Shown: positions 1 to 9,299, numbered from the stretch's first letter. The stretch is DNA of 64,000 nucleotides from Multivorans sp965116445 (GCA_965116445.1 OZ220688.1:186001-250000), one strand, 5' to 3'. The notes: generated by a model from the letters alone, not told the origin. Made by a program: numbers and translations.

Positions 1-2
1 CG

Positions 3-326
3 GAGGCGCTGTTCGCGGTCAACGCCAAGGTCGTCGTGTTGCTGTCGGCGCAGAACCTGATGCCCTTCGCCTGGCCCTATGGCGAGGATGGGCGCTACTT
101 CGTTGCCGTTCCCGCCGGCGATGACCGGGAGAACGTCGTCCGCAACGTGATCACGCACGAACTCGGGCACGTTCTCGGGCTGAAGCACCTTCGCCAACCG
201 GGCGTTCTGATGTGCCAGCCATGCGACACGTCGACTGCGCTCAGTCAGGGCCAGCCGCGATTCCTTCCGCTCACCGAAGTCGACCGCGCGCGGCTTCGCA
301 ACTTCCTTGAGGGAGCCCAACCATGA
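3..326 (+). CDS. C-terminal part of a metzincin-like zinc metalloprotease (5' end outside window)
   Basis: The frame is open to the window edge, so this is the end of a longer gene. The visible 107 residues contain HELGHVLGLKH, the HExxHxxGxxH zinc-binding signature of metzincin proteases: three His ligands plus the catalytic Glu. A Met in GVLMCQPC about 10 residues later could be the Met-turn. This supports a secreted or periplasmic metallopeptidase, but the substrate is unknown and any signal peptide lies outside the window. The stop codon overlaps the next gene's start (ATGA at 323-326), so the two are probably translationally coupled. Confidence 0.75.
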   Translation, partial: EALFAVNAKVVVLLSAQNLMPFAWPYGEDGRYFVAVPAGDDRENVVRNVITHELGHVLGLKHLRQPGVLMCQPCDTSTALSQGQPRFLPLTEVDRARLRNFLEGAQP

Positions 327-1963
327 CGACCAACTGGACCCGCAGGCGATTCATCGCGAGTGCGGCCGCCGCGGCGGCCGGAACCGGACTGGGCCGGTCG
401 CCCGCCATCGGGCAGGACGGCTGGCGGGGCGGCCCGCTCCAGCACCTGATTCCGGCGGCGAGCCACGATCGCGTGGCGCTGAAGTGCTCTTTCGCCGACT
501 CGCTCGACTTCGTGCCGGTGCTGCGGATCGGCGGCCGGCTGGTGGCGGGCCGGAGCACGGACACGGAAAGGCGCTTCTTCTCTTTCGACGCCCCCGGTCT
601 GGAACCGGACACCGAGTACGCGCTGCAACTGCTCGGCGGCGGTGAGGCGCTGTGCGATCGGTGGCCTCTTCGCACGTTTCCGTCGCCCTCGGCCCAACCC
701 GAGTCGGTCCGGTTCCTCGCCTACACCTGCGCCGGGGGCCATCCCGAGTCGGGCTTCTTCCTGCCGCTGGCGGTTCGCCGCCGGCTGCTGAGACGGGCGC
801 TCTCCTTCCGCCCGCGGGCGCTGATCGCGATCGGCGACCACATCTACTGGGACCAGCGCACGGTGCTCTACAACCGCAGCGAGGAGCGAGGCCGCCGTTC
901 CCGTGAGTTCTACGAGCGGGTCGGCTGGCTGGACCTCAGCCTGCCCGTGTTGGGAACCAGCAACGAAACCTCGATCAAGGCCGCGGTCGGGCCGCAGATC
1001 GCGGAACTCTACGGGGTCATGCTGCGGTCGACGCCTTCCTACTTCGTGAGCGATGATCACGATTACTACGAGAACGACGACGCGGACCCGCAGATGGTCA
1101 CCCTGCCTCCCGACCGCTACCAGGTCGAGTTCGCCCGGTTCACCCGCAACGCGTTCCTGCCGGAGTTTCTGCCGGATGTGGAACGTCCGCTTGCGATGTC
1201 CGGCGCCGGCGCCGGCGACCGGGAGCCCGGTATCTCCGAGGCCTTCGGCACGTTTCGCTACGGCCGGCTGGCCGAGGTCCTGATCTACGACTGCGCCCGT
1301 TACCTTTCGCTCAAGGGCGTCCACGCCGGTCTCGTGCCGCCGGAGGCCGAGCGTTGGCTGCACCAGCGCACACGGGACCAGACGGTCGCGCAGTTGTTCC
1401 ACGTTCCTTCGCACCCGTTCGGCTGGTCGGCGGGGAAGTGGCGCGAGTGGTATCCGGACGTCGCCGACCTCGACGATGGCGGCGCCACCGTGTCGCGGAT
1501 CGGCGACTTTGCCGGCAGCAACTTCGGGCTGACGACGGAGCGCGAGAAGTACTTCTGGCAGGTGGGCTGGCTGCGGCAGCATCAGCGCCTTCTGGAGTCG
1601 CTGACGTCCCAGTCGCAGCGGACCGGTGTGGTGCTGTCGGGCGACCTGCACGCGATCGGCCACTCCGTCCTCGAACGAAGCGGCAGCCTGGATCTCTCGG
1701 CCAATCCGGTCCATGCCGTGCTGACCGGACCGCTTGGCACCCTGACCGGCTGGCCGTCGGCGGCCCGCGGCACGCCGCCTCTGGCCGCCACCGGCCTTGT
1801 TCACGACGTGCGGGGAGAGACGTTCGAGAAGAACGGTTTCGCGCTCTTCGACGTGACGCCGTCCGAGATCACGGTGCGGCTGTTCGCCTGGAAGACGGGG
1901 GAGCCGGAGTCGGCGATCGACGAACTCGAGCCGTACCACACGTCGGTCATCCGGCGGGGCTAG
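323..1963 (+). CDS. PhoD-like metallophosphatase, Tat-exported
   Basis: 546-residue protein with a twin-arginine leader (TRRRFIASAAAAAAG near residues 6-20), so it is probably exported folded through Tat. Phosphatase-like metal-binding blocks follow in the order expected for the PhoD family: AIGDHIYWDQ, SDDHDYYENDD and a late VVLSGDLHAIGHS. PhoD enzymes are Ca/Fe-dependent phosphomonoesterases or phosphodiesterases in the periplasm; the exact substrate cannot be read here. It overlaps the protease fragment upstream by 4 nt. An intergenic structured repeat follows the stop codon. Confidence 0.85.
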   Translation: MTTNWTRRRFIASAAAAAAGTGLGRSPAIGQDGWRGGPLQHLIPAASHDRVALKCSFADSLDFVPVLRIGGRLVAGRSTDTERRFFSFDAPGLEPDTEYALQLLGGGEALCDRWPLRTFPSPSAQPESVRFLAYTCAGGHPESGFFLPLAVRRRLLRRALSFRPRALIAIGDHIYWDQRTVLYNRSEERGRRSREFYERVGWLDLSLPVLGTSNETSIKAAVGPQIAELYGVMLRSTPSYFVSDDHDYYENDDADPQMVTLPPDRYQVEFARFTRNAFLPEFLPDVERPLAMSGAGAGDREPGISEAFGTFRYGRLAEVLIYDCARYLSLKGVHAGLVPPEAERWLHQRTRDQTVAQLFHVPSHPFGWSAGKWREWYPDVADLDDGGATVSRIGDFAGSNFGLTTEREKYFWQVGWLRQHQRLLESLTSQSQRTGVVLSGDLHAIGHSVLERSGSLDLSANPVHAVLTGPLGTLTGWPSAARGTPPLAATGLVHDVRGETFEKNGFALFDVTPSEITVRLFAWKTGEPESAIDELEPYHTSVIRRG

Positions 1964-1972
1964 GAGCCGCCC

Positions 1973-2056
1973 ACTGGGTGCGCCGGCGTCCCCGCCGGCA
2001 TCCGGCGCGAAGCGCCGGTTTCTGGACCTTCTGCCGCGCCACGCCGGCGCACCCGG
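1973..2056 (+). repeat. Intergenic structured repeat, copy A
   Basis: Starts CACTGGGTG. Perfect outer inverted arms GGGTGCGCCGGCGT (1976-1989) and ACGCCGGCGCACCC (2041-2054) bracket the element. Inside are two small hairpins: P1 GCCGGCG/CGCCGGC (1982-1988/1993-1999) and P4 CCGGCGC-gaa-GCGCCGG (2002-2018). Related copies lie at 6802, 13339 (minus), 19762 (minus) and 53728. It sits between the phosphatase stop and the AbgT start. Confidence 0.75.
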
Positions 2057-2092
2057 CGCCTCCAGGCGTGAGCCGTGGGTTACTGTTCGCGG

Positions 2093-3718
2093 ATGCGTGA
2101 GGACTCGGGACAGAAGCGGCACAGGAAGAAGAGAAAGGGCCTCTTCGACCGCTTCCTGAACGCGGTCGAGTTCCTGGGCAACCTGCTGCCGCACCCGGTC
2201 ACGCTGTTCGCGGTCCTGTCCCTGGTCATACTTCTCGTTTCGGGAGTCGCGGCCTTCTTCGATCTGCAGGTGGAGGATCCACGCCCCGAGGGGGTGGCGG
2301 GCCGTGCCGAGGACGGTCTGATCCGGGCGATCAGTCTGGTGAATCCGGAGGGGATGCGGCGCATCGCGATGAACCTGGTGACGAACTTCACCGGCTTCGC
2401 GCCCCTGGGGACGGTGCTCGTCGCTCTCCTGGGTGTCGGTGTCGCGGAACGGTCGGGTTTGCTGGGCGCGCTGCTGCGTGCACTCGTCTTGGGGGCGCCG
2501 CGCAACCTGCTGACCGCGGTCGTCGTGTTCGCGTCGGTCGTCTCGAACACCGCCTCGGAGATGGGGTACGTCGTCCTGATTCCGCTTGCGGCGGTCGTGT
2601 TCCGGGCCGTCGGCCGGCATCCGCTGGTCGGTCTTGCCGCCGCCTTTGCCGGGGTTTCCGGGGGTTACTCCGCGAACATCCTGATCGGCACCGTGGATCC
2701 GTTGCTGGCCGGGATCACGACGGAGGCTGCGCGCCTGATCGACCCGTCCTACGCGCCCGGCGGCGTGAACGAGGTGCCGGCGACCGCGAACTACCTGTTC
2801 ATGCTCGTCAGCACCTTCATGATCACGATCATCGGCACCCTGGTCACGACGAAGATCGTCGAGCCCAAGCTCGGCGTCTTCGACCCGAACCGGGCGGCGG
2901 AGGACCTGGAGGACCCGGAAGAGGGGCTCAAGACCCTGTCGAAGGAAGAGAAGCGCGGGCTGAAGCTGGCCGGGGTGACCGTGCTCGCGATGCTCGGCGG
3001 TCTGGCGCTGCTCGCTCTGCCGGAGAACGGCTGGTTCCGCGACCCGGCGGTGAACGCCCTCCTGATCGACGATCTGCGGCCCATGCTGCGCAGCGTCGTG
3101 TCGCTGATCTTCGTCTTCTTCATCGTGCCGTCGATCGTCTATGGCCGGGTTACCGGGTCGCTGCGCAACGACCGCGACGTGATCGACGGCATGGGGCGCT
3201 CGATGAGTTCCCTGGGCCCCTACCTGGTGCTCGTCTTCTTTGCCGCTCAGTTCGTCTCCTTCTTCAACTGGACCAACCTGGGGACGATCACCGCGGTCGT
3301 TGGCGCCGATGTGCTGACCCGGTTCGACCTCACCGGGCCGATCGTCTTCATACCGTTCATCCTGATGTGCTGCTTCGTCAACCTGATGCTCGGCAGCGCG
3401 TCCGCGCAATGGGCGGTCACGGCGCCGATCTTCGTGCCGATGCTGATGACTGTCGGCTACAGCCCGGAAGTCATCCAGGCGGCTTACCGGATCGGCGACT
3501 CGACGACGAACATCATCACGCCGATGATGAGCTACTTCGGCCTGATCCTGGCGGTGGCGATGCGCTACGACCGGAAGCTGGGAATCGGCACCCTGATTGC
3601 GACGATGATCCCGTACTCGATCACCTACCTGATCGGCTGGGTGTCGCTCTTCTACCTCTGGGTGTTCGCGCTGGGCCTGCCGGTCGGTCCCGGGTCGCCG
3701 ACCTACTACTCGCCGTGA
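2093..3718 (+). CDS. AbgT-family transporter (p-aminobenzoyl-glutamate type)
   Basis: 541-residue polytopic membrane protein. The amphipathic, Lys/Arg-rich N terminus, the first helix after the HPVTLFAVLS block, the SNTASEMGYVVLIPLAA segment, the GVSGGYSANILIGTVDPL hairpin and the C-terminal IGDSTTNIITPMMSYF block are typical of AbgT transporters. Known members import p-aminobenzoyl-glutamate or export sulfonamides by ion coupling; which applies here is unknown. I chose the ATG at 2093; an in-frame GTG at 2075 would add six residues. No clear ribosome site decides between them. It stands alone, between a structured repeat and a small basic protein gene. Confidence 0.87.
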   Translation: MREDSGQKRHRKKRKGLFDRFLNAVEFLGNLLPHPVTLFAVLSLVILLVSGVAAFFDLQVEDPRPEGVAGRAEDGLIRAISLVNPEGMRRIAMNLVTNFTGFAPLGTVLVALLGVGVAERSGLLGALLRALVLGAPRNLLTAVVVFASVVSNTASEMGYVVLIPLAAVVFRAVGRHPLVGLAAAFAGVSGGYSANILIGTVDPLLAGITTEAARLIDPSYAPGGVNEVPATANYLFMLVSTFMITIIGTLVTTKIVEPKLGVFDPNRAAEDLEDPEEGLKTLSKEEKRGLKLAGVTVLAMLGGLALLALPENGWFRDPAVNALLIDDLRPMLRSVVSLIFVFFIVPSIVYGRVTGSLRNDRDVIDGMGRSMSSLGPYLVLVFFAAQFVSFFNWTNLGTITAVVGADVLTRFDLTGPIVFIPFILMCCFVNLMLGSASAQWAVTAPIFVPMLMTVGYSPEVIQAAYRIGDSTTNIITPMMSYFGLILAVAMRYDRKLGIGTLIATMIPYSITYLIGWVSLFYLWVFALGLPVGPGSPTYYSP

Positions 3719-3800
3719 ACCTGAGGGGCCTGTCAAAAGTCCCTGCTAGACTCGTCCACTAGGCTTGAGACAGAGCCTGCGCCGAGGAGGGGAGATCGAC

Positions 3801-4007
3801 ATGGCTAGGCCCGGACCAACTACATTTGCCAAGCGTCAGAGGGAAATCCGCAAGCGCCAGAGGCGCCAGGAGAAGCTGGAGCGTCGCTCCCAGCGCAAGA
3901 TGGAGAAGGAACAGGCCGCCGAGGAGGCGCCTGTCGACCTTTCGGGCGAGGATCCCGACATCGCCGGGATCGTGCCCGGCCCGCAGCCGCTTCCCGACTG
4001 GGATTGA
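3801..4007 (+). CDS. Small highly basic conserved hypothetical protein
   Basis: 68 residues, preceded by a GGAGGGGAG-type ribosome site 5-6 nt before the ATG. Residues about 9-45 are a run of Lys/Arg/Gln/Glu that should form one long charged helix or coiled coil. The protein ends in an acidic/proline tail (DPDIAGIVPGPQPLPDWD). I recognise this build (basic helix plus DPDIAGIVPGPQP tail) as a recurring uncharacterised small protein of Acidobacteriota and delta-proteobacteria, from memory only. RNA or ribosome binding would fit the charge but is a guess. Confidence 0.75.
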   Translation: MARPGPTTFAKRQREIRKRQRRQEKLERRSQRKMEKEQAAEEAPVDLSGEDPDIAGIVPGPQPLPDWD

Positions 4008-4049
4008 GTCTCCGGTCGCCCGCGCTGGCTGCGACCGACGCGCCAGCTC

Positions 4050-5114
4050 CTACTCGCCGCCGGTCGCGGCGGCCGCCTCGGCCTCCTGAGCCCGCGCGCC
4101 CGAGAGGATGTTGAACAGGCCGTAGTTGCCTTCGTGGCAGGCGTACTCGTACAGCGGTACGGTGCCCTTCTTCATCAGCAGCCGCGCGCTGAAGGGCCGC
4201 GTGTACGTCGCGGGATCGTTCACCGTGTACTCGTAAACCAGGGTGTCCTCGTCGATGCGCCGGAACCTCTCGGTGACCTGCATCTCGTAGGCGTTGCCCA
4301 GCGAGCTGAACACATTGCCGCTGAAGCTGGAGACGAGATCGGAGAAGTTCCTCGTCTCGACGATCAGGGTGTCGCCTTCCCAGTAGCCGCGGGAGTCGCC
4401 GAGCCACTGACGCACGGAACCGGGAAGGTGCGGCCGTCCGTCGAGGGGCACGATGCGGGTGTCGTGGACCATCTCGTTCAGGATCGCCACGTGATTGGCG
4501 GACTGGAAGATCTGAATGTTCTGGTTGTAGCCGCCCGGCGTGATCGGCGGGCCCACGTTGAAGCCGAGGATGCAGCGCTCGGATAGTCCGCGGTCCTCGT
4601 AGCTGTCGAGGCCGATGCCGCCGACCCGAAGCCGCACCGGGCGGTCGATCGGCTTGTCGTCGCCGGGCGTCTTTCGCTCGATGTCGGGGTGGGCCTCCGG
4701 CAGCCGGCCGTTCGGCGGGTCGACGATCAGCGAGGTCCGGAGGTCCTCGACCACCGTGGCTCCACGGTCGAACCAGAAGTTGTTGTAGCCGCCGACGGGT
4801 TCTCCGGCCTTGAGCCTCCGCTCCTCGGGGTCGCTGGGCGCGTCGGCGGCCCGCGCCCGCTCGACGGCGGCCGCCTCGATCTCGGCGGCTCTCGCCTCGT
4901 CGATCGAGGCTTCCTGGTCCTCGGGCCGCTCCAGCGGCGTCAGGGTGCGGAAGTCCCAGACTCCCGAGATATCGGGCCTTCCGTCGGCGGTGCGCGGCGC
5001 GGTCCAGTCGGCCGCTTCCTGGGCCACGAGGGCCGGAGTGGCGGCAAGCAAAGCCAGCCCGGCGAAGACCGCGATCGACTGGATGCGGAGACGAATTTCC
5101 AGGTGACGACGCAT
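4050..5114 (-). CDS. Exported PDxSG/CHEGNY-family protein, paralogue 1
   Basis: 354 residues with an N-terminal signal peptide (hydrophobic core ending ...LVAQ near residue 31). The mature protein begins with the motif DGRPDISGVWDFRTLTPLER and ends with YEYACHEGNYGLFNILSGAR. Between them lie GGYNNFWFDRG, a RTSLIVDPPNGR block and an EMVHDTRIVPLDGRPH block. The same architecture appears in two other genes of this window (17438-18571 and 20399-21487). The family is uncharacterised to my knowledge; periplasmic location is inferred from the signal peptide. It is the most divergent of the three and lies head-on to the small basic protein gene. Confidence 0.78.
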   Translation of the reverse strand: MRRHLEIRLRIQSIAVFAGLALLAATPALVAQEAADWTAPRTADGRPDISGVWDFRTLTPLERPEDQEASIDEARAAEIEAAAVERARAADAPSDPEERRLKAGEPVGGYNNFWFDRGATVVEDLRTSLIVDPPNGRLPEAHPDIERKTPGDDKPIDRPVRLRVGGIGLDSYEDRGLSERCILGFNVGPPITPGGYNQNIQIFQSANHVAILNEMVHDTRIVPLDGRPHLPGSVRQWLGDSRGYWEGDTLIVETRNFSDLVSSFSGNVFSSLGNAYEMQVTERFRRIDEDTLVYEYTVNDPATYTRPFSARLLMKKGTVPLYEYACHEGNYGLFNILSGARAQEAEAAAATGGE

Positions 5115-5175
5115 GCCGTGCCTCCCCTCTTTTCCTGTAAGGCTCTGGCGCGAAGTCTAACGCGCCGCCTTCGGA

Positions 5176-6768
5176 CTAGCCCCCCGCAGCCTCCGTCGTC
5201 TCGGCCGCTGGATTGAACAGCCGTTCGACATGGGTTTCAGGCAGCGGTTGCGTCAGCTTGGACACCACGTAGGTTGAGGCGATCGAAACGACTTCGCCGA
5301 CGACCGCGCAGGAGTAAGGGTTGATCTGGTAGTGCGCGAGCCACTCTGTGACGCCGGAAAGGGGGCCGAACGAGCCGGGGTCGACGATCTGCCACGGCAG
5401 ACCGCTGCGCAGCAGGACGAAGGTCAGCATGCCGGTGACGAGCCCCGTGTAGGCGCCGGCGAGGGTGACGCCCCGCCACAGCCCGCCGACAACCAGCGGA
5501 CCCGCGAAGGCGGCCATCATGCCGCCCGTGCCGACCCAGACCAGGAGGGCGATGTTCATGTCCTGCATCGCCCAGGCCATCCAGGTACAGAGGATCAGGA
5601 CGACCACGGTGCTCCAGCGGCTGATCACGAGGACCTTCCGGTCGACCTCCTCGTCGCTCAGGTTGGGCGTGTACCTGGGGACGATCGACCGGCGGTAGAT
5701 GTCGTTCGCGACGATCTGGGACGAAGAGACGACGAGCCCGTCCGCCGTCGACATGATCGCGGCCAGAATGCCGACCCCGATCAGGGCGGCCAGCCAGGTC
5801 GGGAAGAGCTCGATGAACAGGGCGGGGAGCGCCTCGTTCGCATTGCGGCTCGCGTCGAGCAGTTCCGGGCCGAGGACGCCGCGGGCCAGAATGCCGCCGA
5901 GGCCCAGCATGCCCATCGTCAAGCCGACGGCGAAGGCGAGCTTGACGAAGCGCATCCGGTCGCCGTCGTTCTTGAGAGCCCACACCTTGTTGCCGATGTG
6001 GGGCAGCATGCCGAGCGGGATGTGGGCGAACAGGACGCAGACGATCGCCCACCAGGAGTCGTAGAGCGAGTTCGAGGTGTTGAGCGGCCCGACCAGGTTC
6101 TCGTCCTGGGCGCGCAGGTTGTCCACCAGAGTGCCCAGGCCTCCGTCCATTCCGGACGCGAACAGGAACATGACGATCACGACGATCGCGACGACGAGCA
6201 TCATCAGGCCCTGGATGCCGTCGGTCAGGATGTCCGCGTGGGCGCCGCCCAGCACGACGTAGACGAGCAGCACGCCGGACGTGATGATCAGGGCCGTCAT
6301 CGGCTTGAGACCCAGCATGACCTCGAACATGACGAGTCCCGACACGAGCTGTCCGGCGATGTAGAAGAACAGGACCAGCGAGAAGACGGAGACGAGCAGG
6401 CGGACGCCATCGCTCTGGTAGCGGTCGCCGAGGTACTCCGGGATCGAGCGGTTGCCGAACTTGTGGCCTGAGTTCGCGACGAGCCTGATCGTGATCAGGA
6501 CGCCGAAGTAGACGCCCATCGGGTAGAGAAACTTGCTCCAGACGCTGGCCATCCCGAACTGGTAGCCGAGCCCCGGGCTGCCGAGGAAGGTGGCGCCGCT
6601 GGCCGTCGTCGCGGCGAAGGCCAGCGCCAGGAAGTAGGGGCCGTAGCTGCTGCGTGCGGTTGCGAAGTCATCCGCGTTGCTGATCCGCCGGCTGGCAATC
6701 CAGCCGAAGGCCAGCATGCCCACGATGTAGAAGACGAGGAACATCCACGACCAGGCAAACAGACTCAT
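5176..6768 (-). CDS. Sodium:solute symporter (SSS family)
   Basis: 530-residue protein with about 13 hydrophobic helices. The N-terminal region (RRISNADDFATARSSYGP, then GATFLGSPGLGYQFG) and the NRSIPEYLGDRYQS block match the SSS/SLC5 family (PutP, PanF type), which uses a Na+ gradient to import small organic solutes. The ISRW and STADGLVVSSSQIVANDIYR segments are also family-typical. The substrate cannot be assigned. A GAGGAGAG ribosome site precedes the ATG. It lies downstream of a serine hydrolase gene on the same strand, with repeat copy D in the gap. Confidence 0.87.
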   Translation of the reverse strand: MSLFAWSWMFLVFYIVGMLAFGWIASRRISNADDFATARSSYGPYFLALAFAATTASGATFLGSPGLGYQFGMASVWSKFLYPMGVYFGVLITIRLVANSGHKFGNRSIPEYLGDRYQSDGVRLLVSVFSLVLFFYIAGQLVSGLVMFEVMLGLKPMTALIITSGVLLVYVVLGGAHADILTDGIQGLMMLVVAIVVIVMFLFASGMDGGLGTLVDNLRAQDENLVGPLNTSNSLYDSWWAIVCVLFAHIPLGMLPHIGNKVWALKNDGDRMRFVKLAFAVGLTMGMLGLGGILARGVLGPELLDASRNANEALPALFIELFPTWLAALIGVGILAAIMSTADGLVVSSSQIVANDIYRRSIVPRYTPNLSDEEVDRKVLVISRWSTVVVLILCTWMAWAMQDMNIALLVWVGTGGMMAAFAGPLVVGGLWRGVTLAGAYTGLVTGMLTFVLLRSGLPWQIVDPGSFGPLSGVTEWLAHYQINPYSCAVVGEVVSIASTYVVSKLTQPLPETHVERLFNPAAETTEAAGG

Positions 6769-6801
6769 CGATCTCTCCTCTTCAACTCTTCAGACCGCCG
6801 C

Positions 6802-6850
6802 CACTGGGTACCCGGGTCCTGGCCGGCATCCGGCCGAAGACCCGTTCTCC
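6802..6850 (+). repeat. Intergenic structured repeat, degenerate copy D
   Basis: Begins CACTGGGTA and keeps the CCGGCATCCGGC core of the other copies, but is shorter. It forms an inner hairpin GGCCGG-cat-CCGGCC (6821-6835) enclosed by CGGGTC/GACCCG. It lies in the 103-bp gap just upstream of the symporter start. Confidence 0.55.
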
Positions 6851-6871
6851 TCTCACGCGCTTCGACGCTTC

Positions 6872-8170
6872 TCAGTCGACGATCGCTTCGTAAGCGAGGC
6901 GCTTGCTCGTGAAGCGGGCGCCCGCCGAGGCGCGGAAATCGCGACTCTGGATCATGCCGACGACGACCAGGTCCTGCACCGGGTTGATGCCGAACCAGGT
7001 GCCGCCGATCCCGTACCACCAGTACTCGCCCTTCGCGCGTTCATGGTCGGTCGCCGGGTTCGGATCGGTGACGATCGAGAAGTCCAGACCGAAGCGGTTG
7101 CCCCGGTAGAGCGGTCCCATGTCCGTCACGTTCTCGGGCAGGTGATCGGTGTGCATCAGCTTGACCGTTTCCGGCTTCAGGATGCGCACGCCGTCGAGTT
7201 CGCCGCCGCCCGCGAGCATCAGGGCGAAGCGCATGTAGTCCGTAGCCGTCGAGACGAGTCCGCCGCCGCCGGAGAGGAACTTCGGCTCCTCGAGGTACTG
7301 CCCGAACTCGACCTGCGCCAGCTTGCCGTTGTTCGACTGGTACATGTGGGAGAACCGGTCCACCTTGTCCGGTTCGACCCAGAAGGCGGTGTCCTTCATC
7401 CCCAGTGGGCCGAACAGGCGTTCGTTCAGGACCTCGTCGAGCGGCTTGCCGGCGAGCACCTCGAGGATGTAGCCCTGCACGTCCACCGCGACGCTGTAGT
7501 GCCACATGGACCCGGGCTGCTGGCGGAGCGGGATCTTCGCCAGCTTGTCGATCATGTCCTTCAGGTTCTGGTTCGGATCCGTGATGACGCCCGCCTTCGT
7601 GTAGAGCGTGTCGACCTGGGACTGCGAGAACAGCCCGTAGCTCAACCCCGCCGTGTGGCTCATCAGCTCGCGCATCGTCATCGGGTGGTCGGCGTCCTCG
7701 ACGACGGGCATGCCGTCCGGTCCGTCCTCCTTCGCGACCTTCAGGCCCTTGAACTCGGGAATGAACTTCGAGACCGGATCGTCCAGCGTGAAGCGGCCCT
7801 CGTCGTAGTACGTCATCAGGGCGACGCCGATGATCGGCTTCGTCATCGAGTAGATGCGGAAGATCGTGTCCTTCTCGACCGGGACGCCGTTCTCGAGGTC
7901 CCGCTTGCCGTAGGCGTCGAAGTGGACGACCTTTCCCTTGCGAGCGACCATCGTGACGACGCCCGCGAGCTGGTCGCCGTCCACCATGCCGTGCATGGCC
8001 GCATTCAGTTTCTCGAGGCCGGCCGGGTCCATGCCGACATCGGCCGGCTTCGCGGTGGCGAGGTCAGGCTCGCCGGCGAAGGCGGGCGACAGAACGAAGG
8101 CCGCAAGCAGCAGGCAGGCGGCGGCGAAGGCAAGCGGGGCGAACTGCCCCCGAGGACGCAATCGGATCAC
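6872..8170 (-). CDS. Exported serine hydrolase, class C beta-lactamase/penicillin-binding-like
   Basis: 432 residues with a signal peptide (core LAFAAACLLLAAFVL, residues 13-27). The SxxK nucleophile motif is SMTK in FRIYSMTKPIIG, and the YSV in MWHYSVAVDVQG sits where the family's Tyr-x-Asn motif normally falls. The PF00144 family includes AmpC, esterases such as EstB and D-aminopeptidases; the sequence alone favours an esterase/peptidase-like periplasmic enzyme over a true antibiotic lactamase. GTG start with a GGAGGA ribosome site. Upstream of the symporter, so a shared nutrient role (product import) is possible but unproven. Confidence 0.87.
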   Translation of the reverse strand: MIRLRPRGQFAPLAFAAACLLLAAFVLSPAFAGEPDLATAKPADVGMDPAGLEKLNAAMHGMVDGDQLAGVVTMVARKGKVVHFDAYGKRDLENGVPVEKDTIFRIYSMTKPIIGVALMTYYDEGRFTLDDPVSKFIPEFKGLKVAKEDGPDGMPVVEDADHPMTMRELMSHTAGLSYGLFSQSQVDTLYTKAGVITDPNQNLKDMIDKLAKIPLRQQPGSMWHYSVAVDVQGYILEVLAGKPLDEVLNERLFGPLGMKDTAFWVEPDKVDRFSHMYQSNNGKLAQVEFGQYLEEPKFLSGGGGLVSTATDYMRFALMLAGGGELDGVRILKPETVKLMHTDHLPENVTDMGPLYRGNRFGLDFSIVTDPNPATDHERAKGEYWWYGIGGTWFGINPVQDLVVVGMIQSRDFRASAGARFTSKRLAYEAIVD

Positions 8171-8231
8171 GCGGGGTTCCTCCTTACGGGTTGAGCTGGG
8201 CGTCGGCGAGCGTACTACGGTTTGCCGGGTC

Positions 8232-9089
8232 TCAGTCGGCCGGCCGGGACCGGCCGAGCCGCAGGCCCGGGATGACGCACGGCGTGGTGGCCTTGTAGTC
8301 GCGGTAGGACGGGTATCGGGCGGCTGCGATGGACTCTCCGAGCGGTATCGATCCGACGAAGATGGCGATCAACCCCAGGCAGCCGAGACCGGTCCAGTGG
8401 AGCCACTCACCCGACGCCGCGACGGCGAACAGGTAGAACACGCACCACATGGCGATCTCGCACAGGTAGTTCGGATGCCGGCAGACACGGAAGAGCCCAC
8501 GGTTCATGAACGGTTGCGCGACGTCTTCGCCGGCCGCGACCCGCCGCTTCTTGTCCTGCTGGAAGGCCCACATCTGCTCGTCGGCGACGGTTTCGCCGAT
8601 CAGGAGCAGAAGAAACAGACCGGCGGCCACGAAGTCGAGTCCGCCCAGCGGCGTCTCCCCCGCCTCCCAGGCCGCGTGGACCGGCGAAGTGAACCACCAG
8701 ATCAGCAGCATCTGGCCGGGCGCGATGAACGTCGCGTTCATGACCTGGATGCCGACGGGCCCGAACCGCTCGCGGACGGTGGCCCAGCGGTAGTCCTCGC
8801 CGCCCTTCTGGTAGCCCCCCTTGCGGGCGAAGTTGAAGGTGAGCCGCAGCCCCCAGAGCAGGACGAGGACGGTCATCACGTTGACTCGCGCCGACTCGAA
8901 GCCGGTGGAGAAGGCGACAATCAGGCAGTACGCGGGCGGGCAGATGGACCAGAGGCGGTCCACCCAGGAGTACTCGCGGGTGATCACGGCGGCCAGCCAG
9001 CACAAGAGGGCCAGAATGACGCAGAGGTCGAGCGCCGTGCCCATCGGCGTGCCGACGAGCGGGTGGGGGATGAAGTTGATGTCAGGCAT
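8232..9089 (-). CDS. DUF1295 membrane protein (steroid 5-alpha-reductase/ICMT-like)
   Basis: 285-residue multi-pass membrane protein. The C-terminal block NRGLFRVCRHPNYLCEIAMW is the GLWRYSRHPNYxxE-type signature of DUF1295 and related isoprenylcysteine methyltransferase/steroid-reductase folds, where the Arg, His and Asn bind the NADPH or SAM cofactor. Earlier WVDRLWSICP and GLRLTFNFARKGGY also match DUF1295. The reaction is unknown. The gene is divergent from the vapBC module across 210 bp. Confidence 0.82.
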   Translation of the reverse strand: MPDINFIPHPLVGTPMGTALDLCVILALLCWLAAVITREYSWVDRLWSICPPAYCLIVAFSTGFESARVNVMTVLVLLWGLRLTFNFARKGGYQKGGEDYRWATVRERFGPVGIQVMNATFIAPGQMLLIWWFTSPVHAAWEAGETPLGGLDFVAAGLFLLLLIGETVADEQMWAFQQDKKRRVAAGEDVAQPFMNRGLFRVCRHPNYLCEIAMWCVFYLFAVAASGEWLHWTGLGCLGLIAIFVGSIPLGESIAAARYPSYRDYKATTPCVIPGLRLGRSRPAD

Positions 9090-9238
9090 GCTTTCGGTCT
9101 CCCGATCCCGTTGATGCGGTCGAGGACTTCGTCTGCTGCGTGATCCGCATTCGGCCTCCCTGTCTTGTCATGGCTGCCCCGTAGAGCCTATCGCCCGGTT
9201 CGGCCTTGCCACTTTGAACGCCGCGGGCCAACCAGACG

Positions 9239-9262
9239 GCATATCTCATGGTATATCTCGGA
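9239..9262 (+). promoter_or_regulatory. Candidate vapBC operator/promoter region
   Basis: Two direct ATATCTC heptamers (9241-9247 and 9253-9259), spaced 12 bp start to start, lie 40-60 bp before the vapB ATG in an unusually AT-rich patch. VapB-type antitoxins normally bind repeats at their own promoter; assigning these repeats as the site is inference. Confidence 0.35.
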
Positions 9263-9299
9263 GGGTATTCTCGGACACCGACCAGACGAGAGGAGCGCC

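Noticed and set aside
245..3736. 1163-codon open frame on the minus strand
   Set aside because: Antisense to the clear PhoD and AbgT genes; composition is Arg/Gly/Asp/His-rich with no domain, as expected from high-GC shadow frames.
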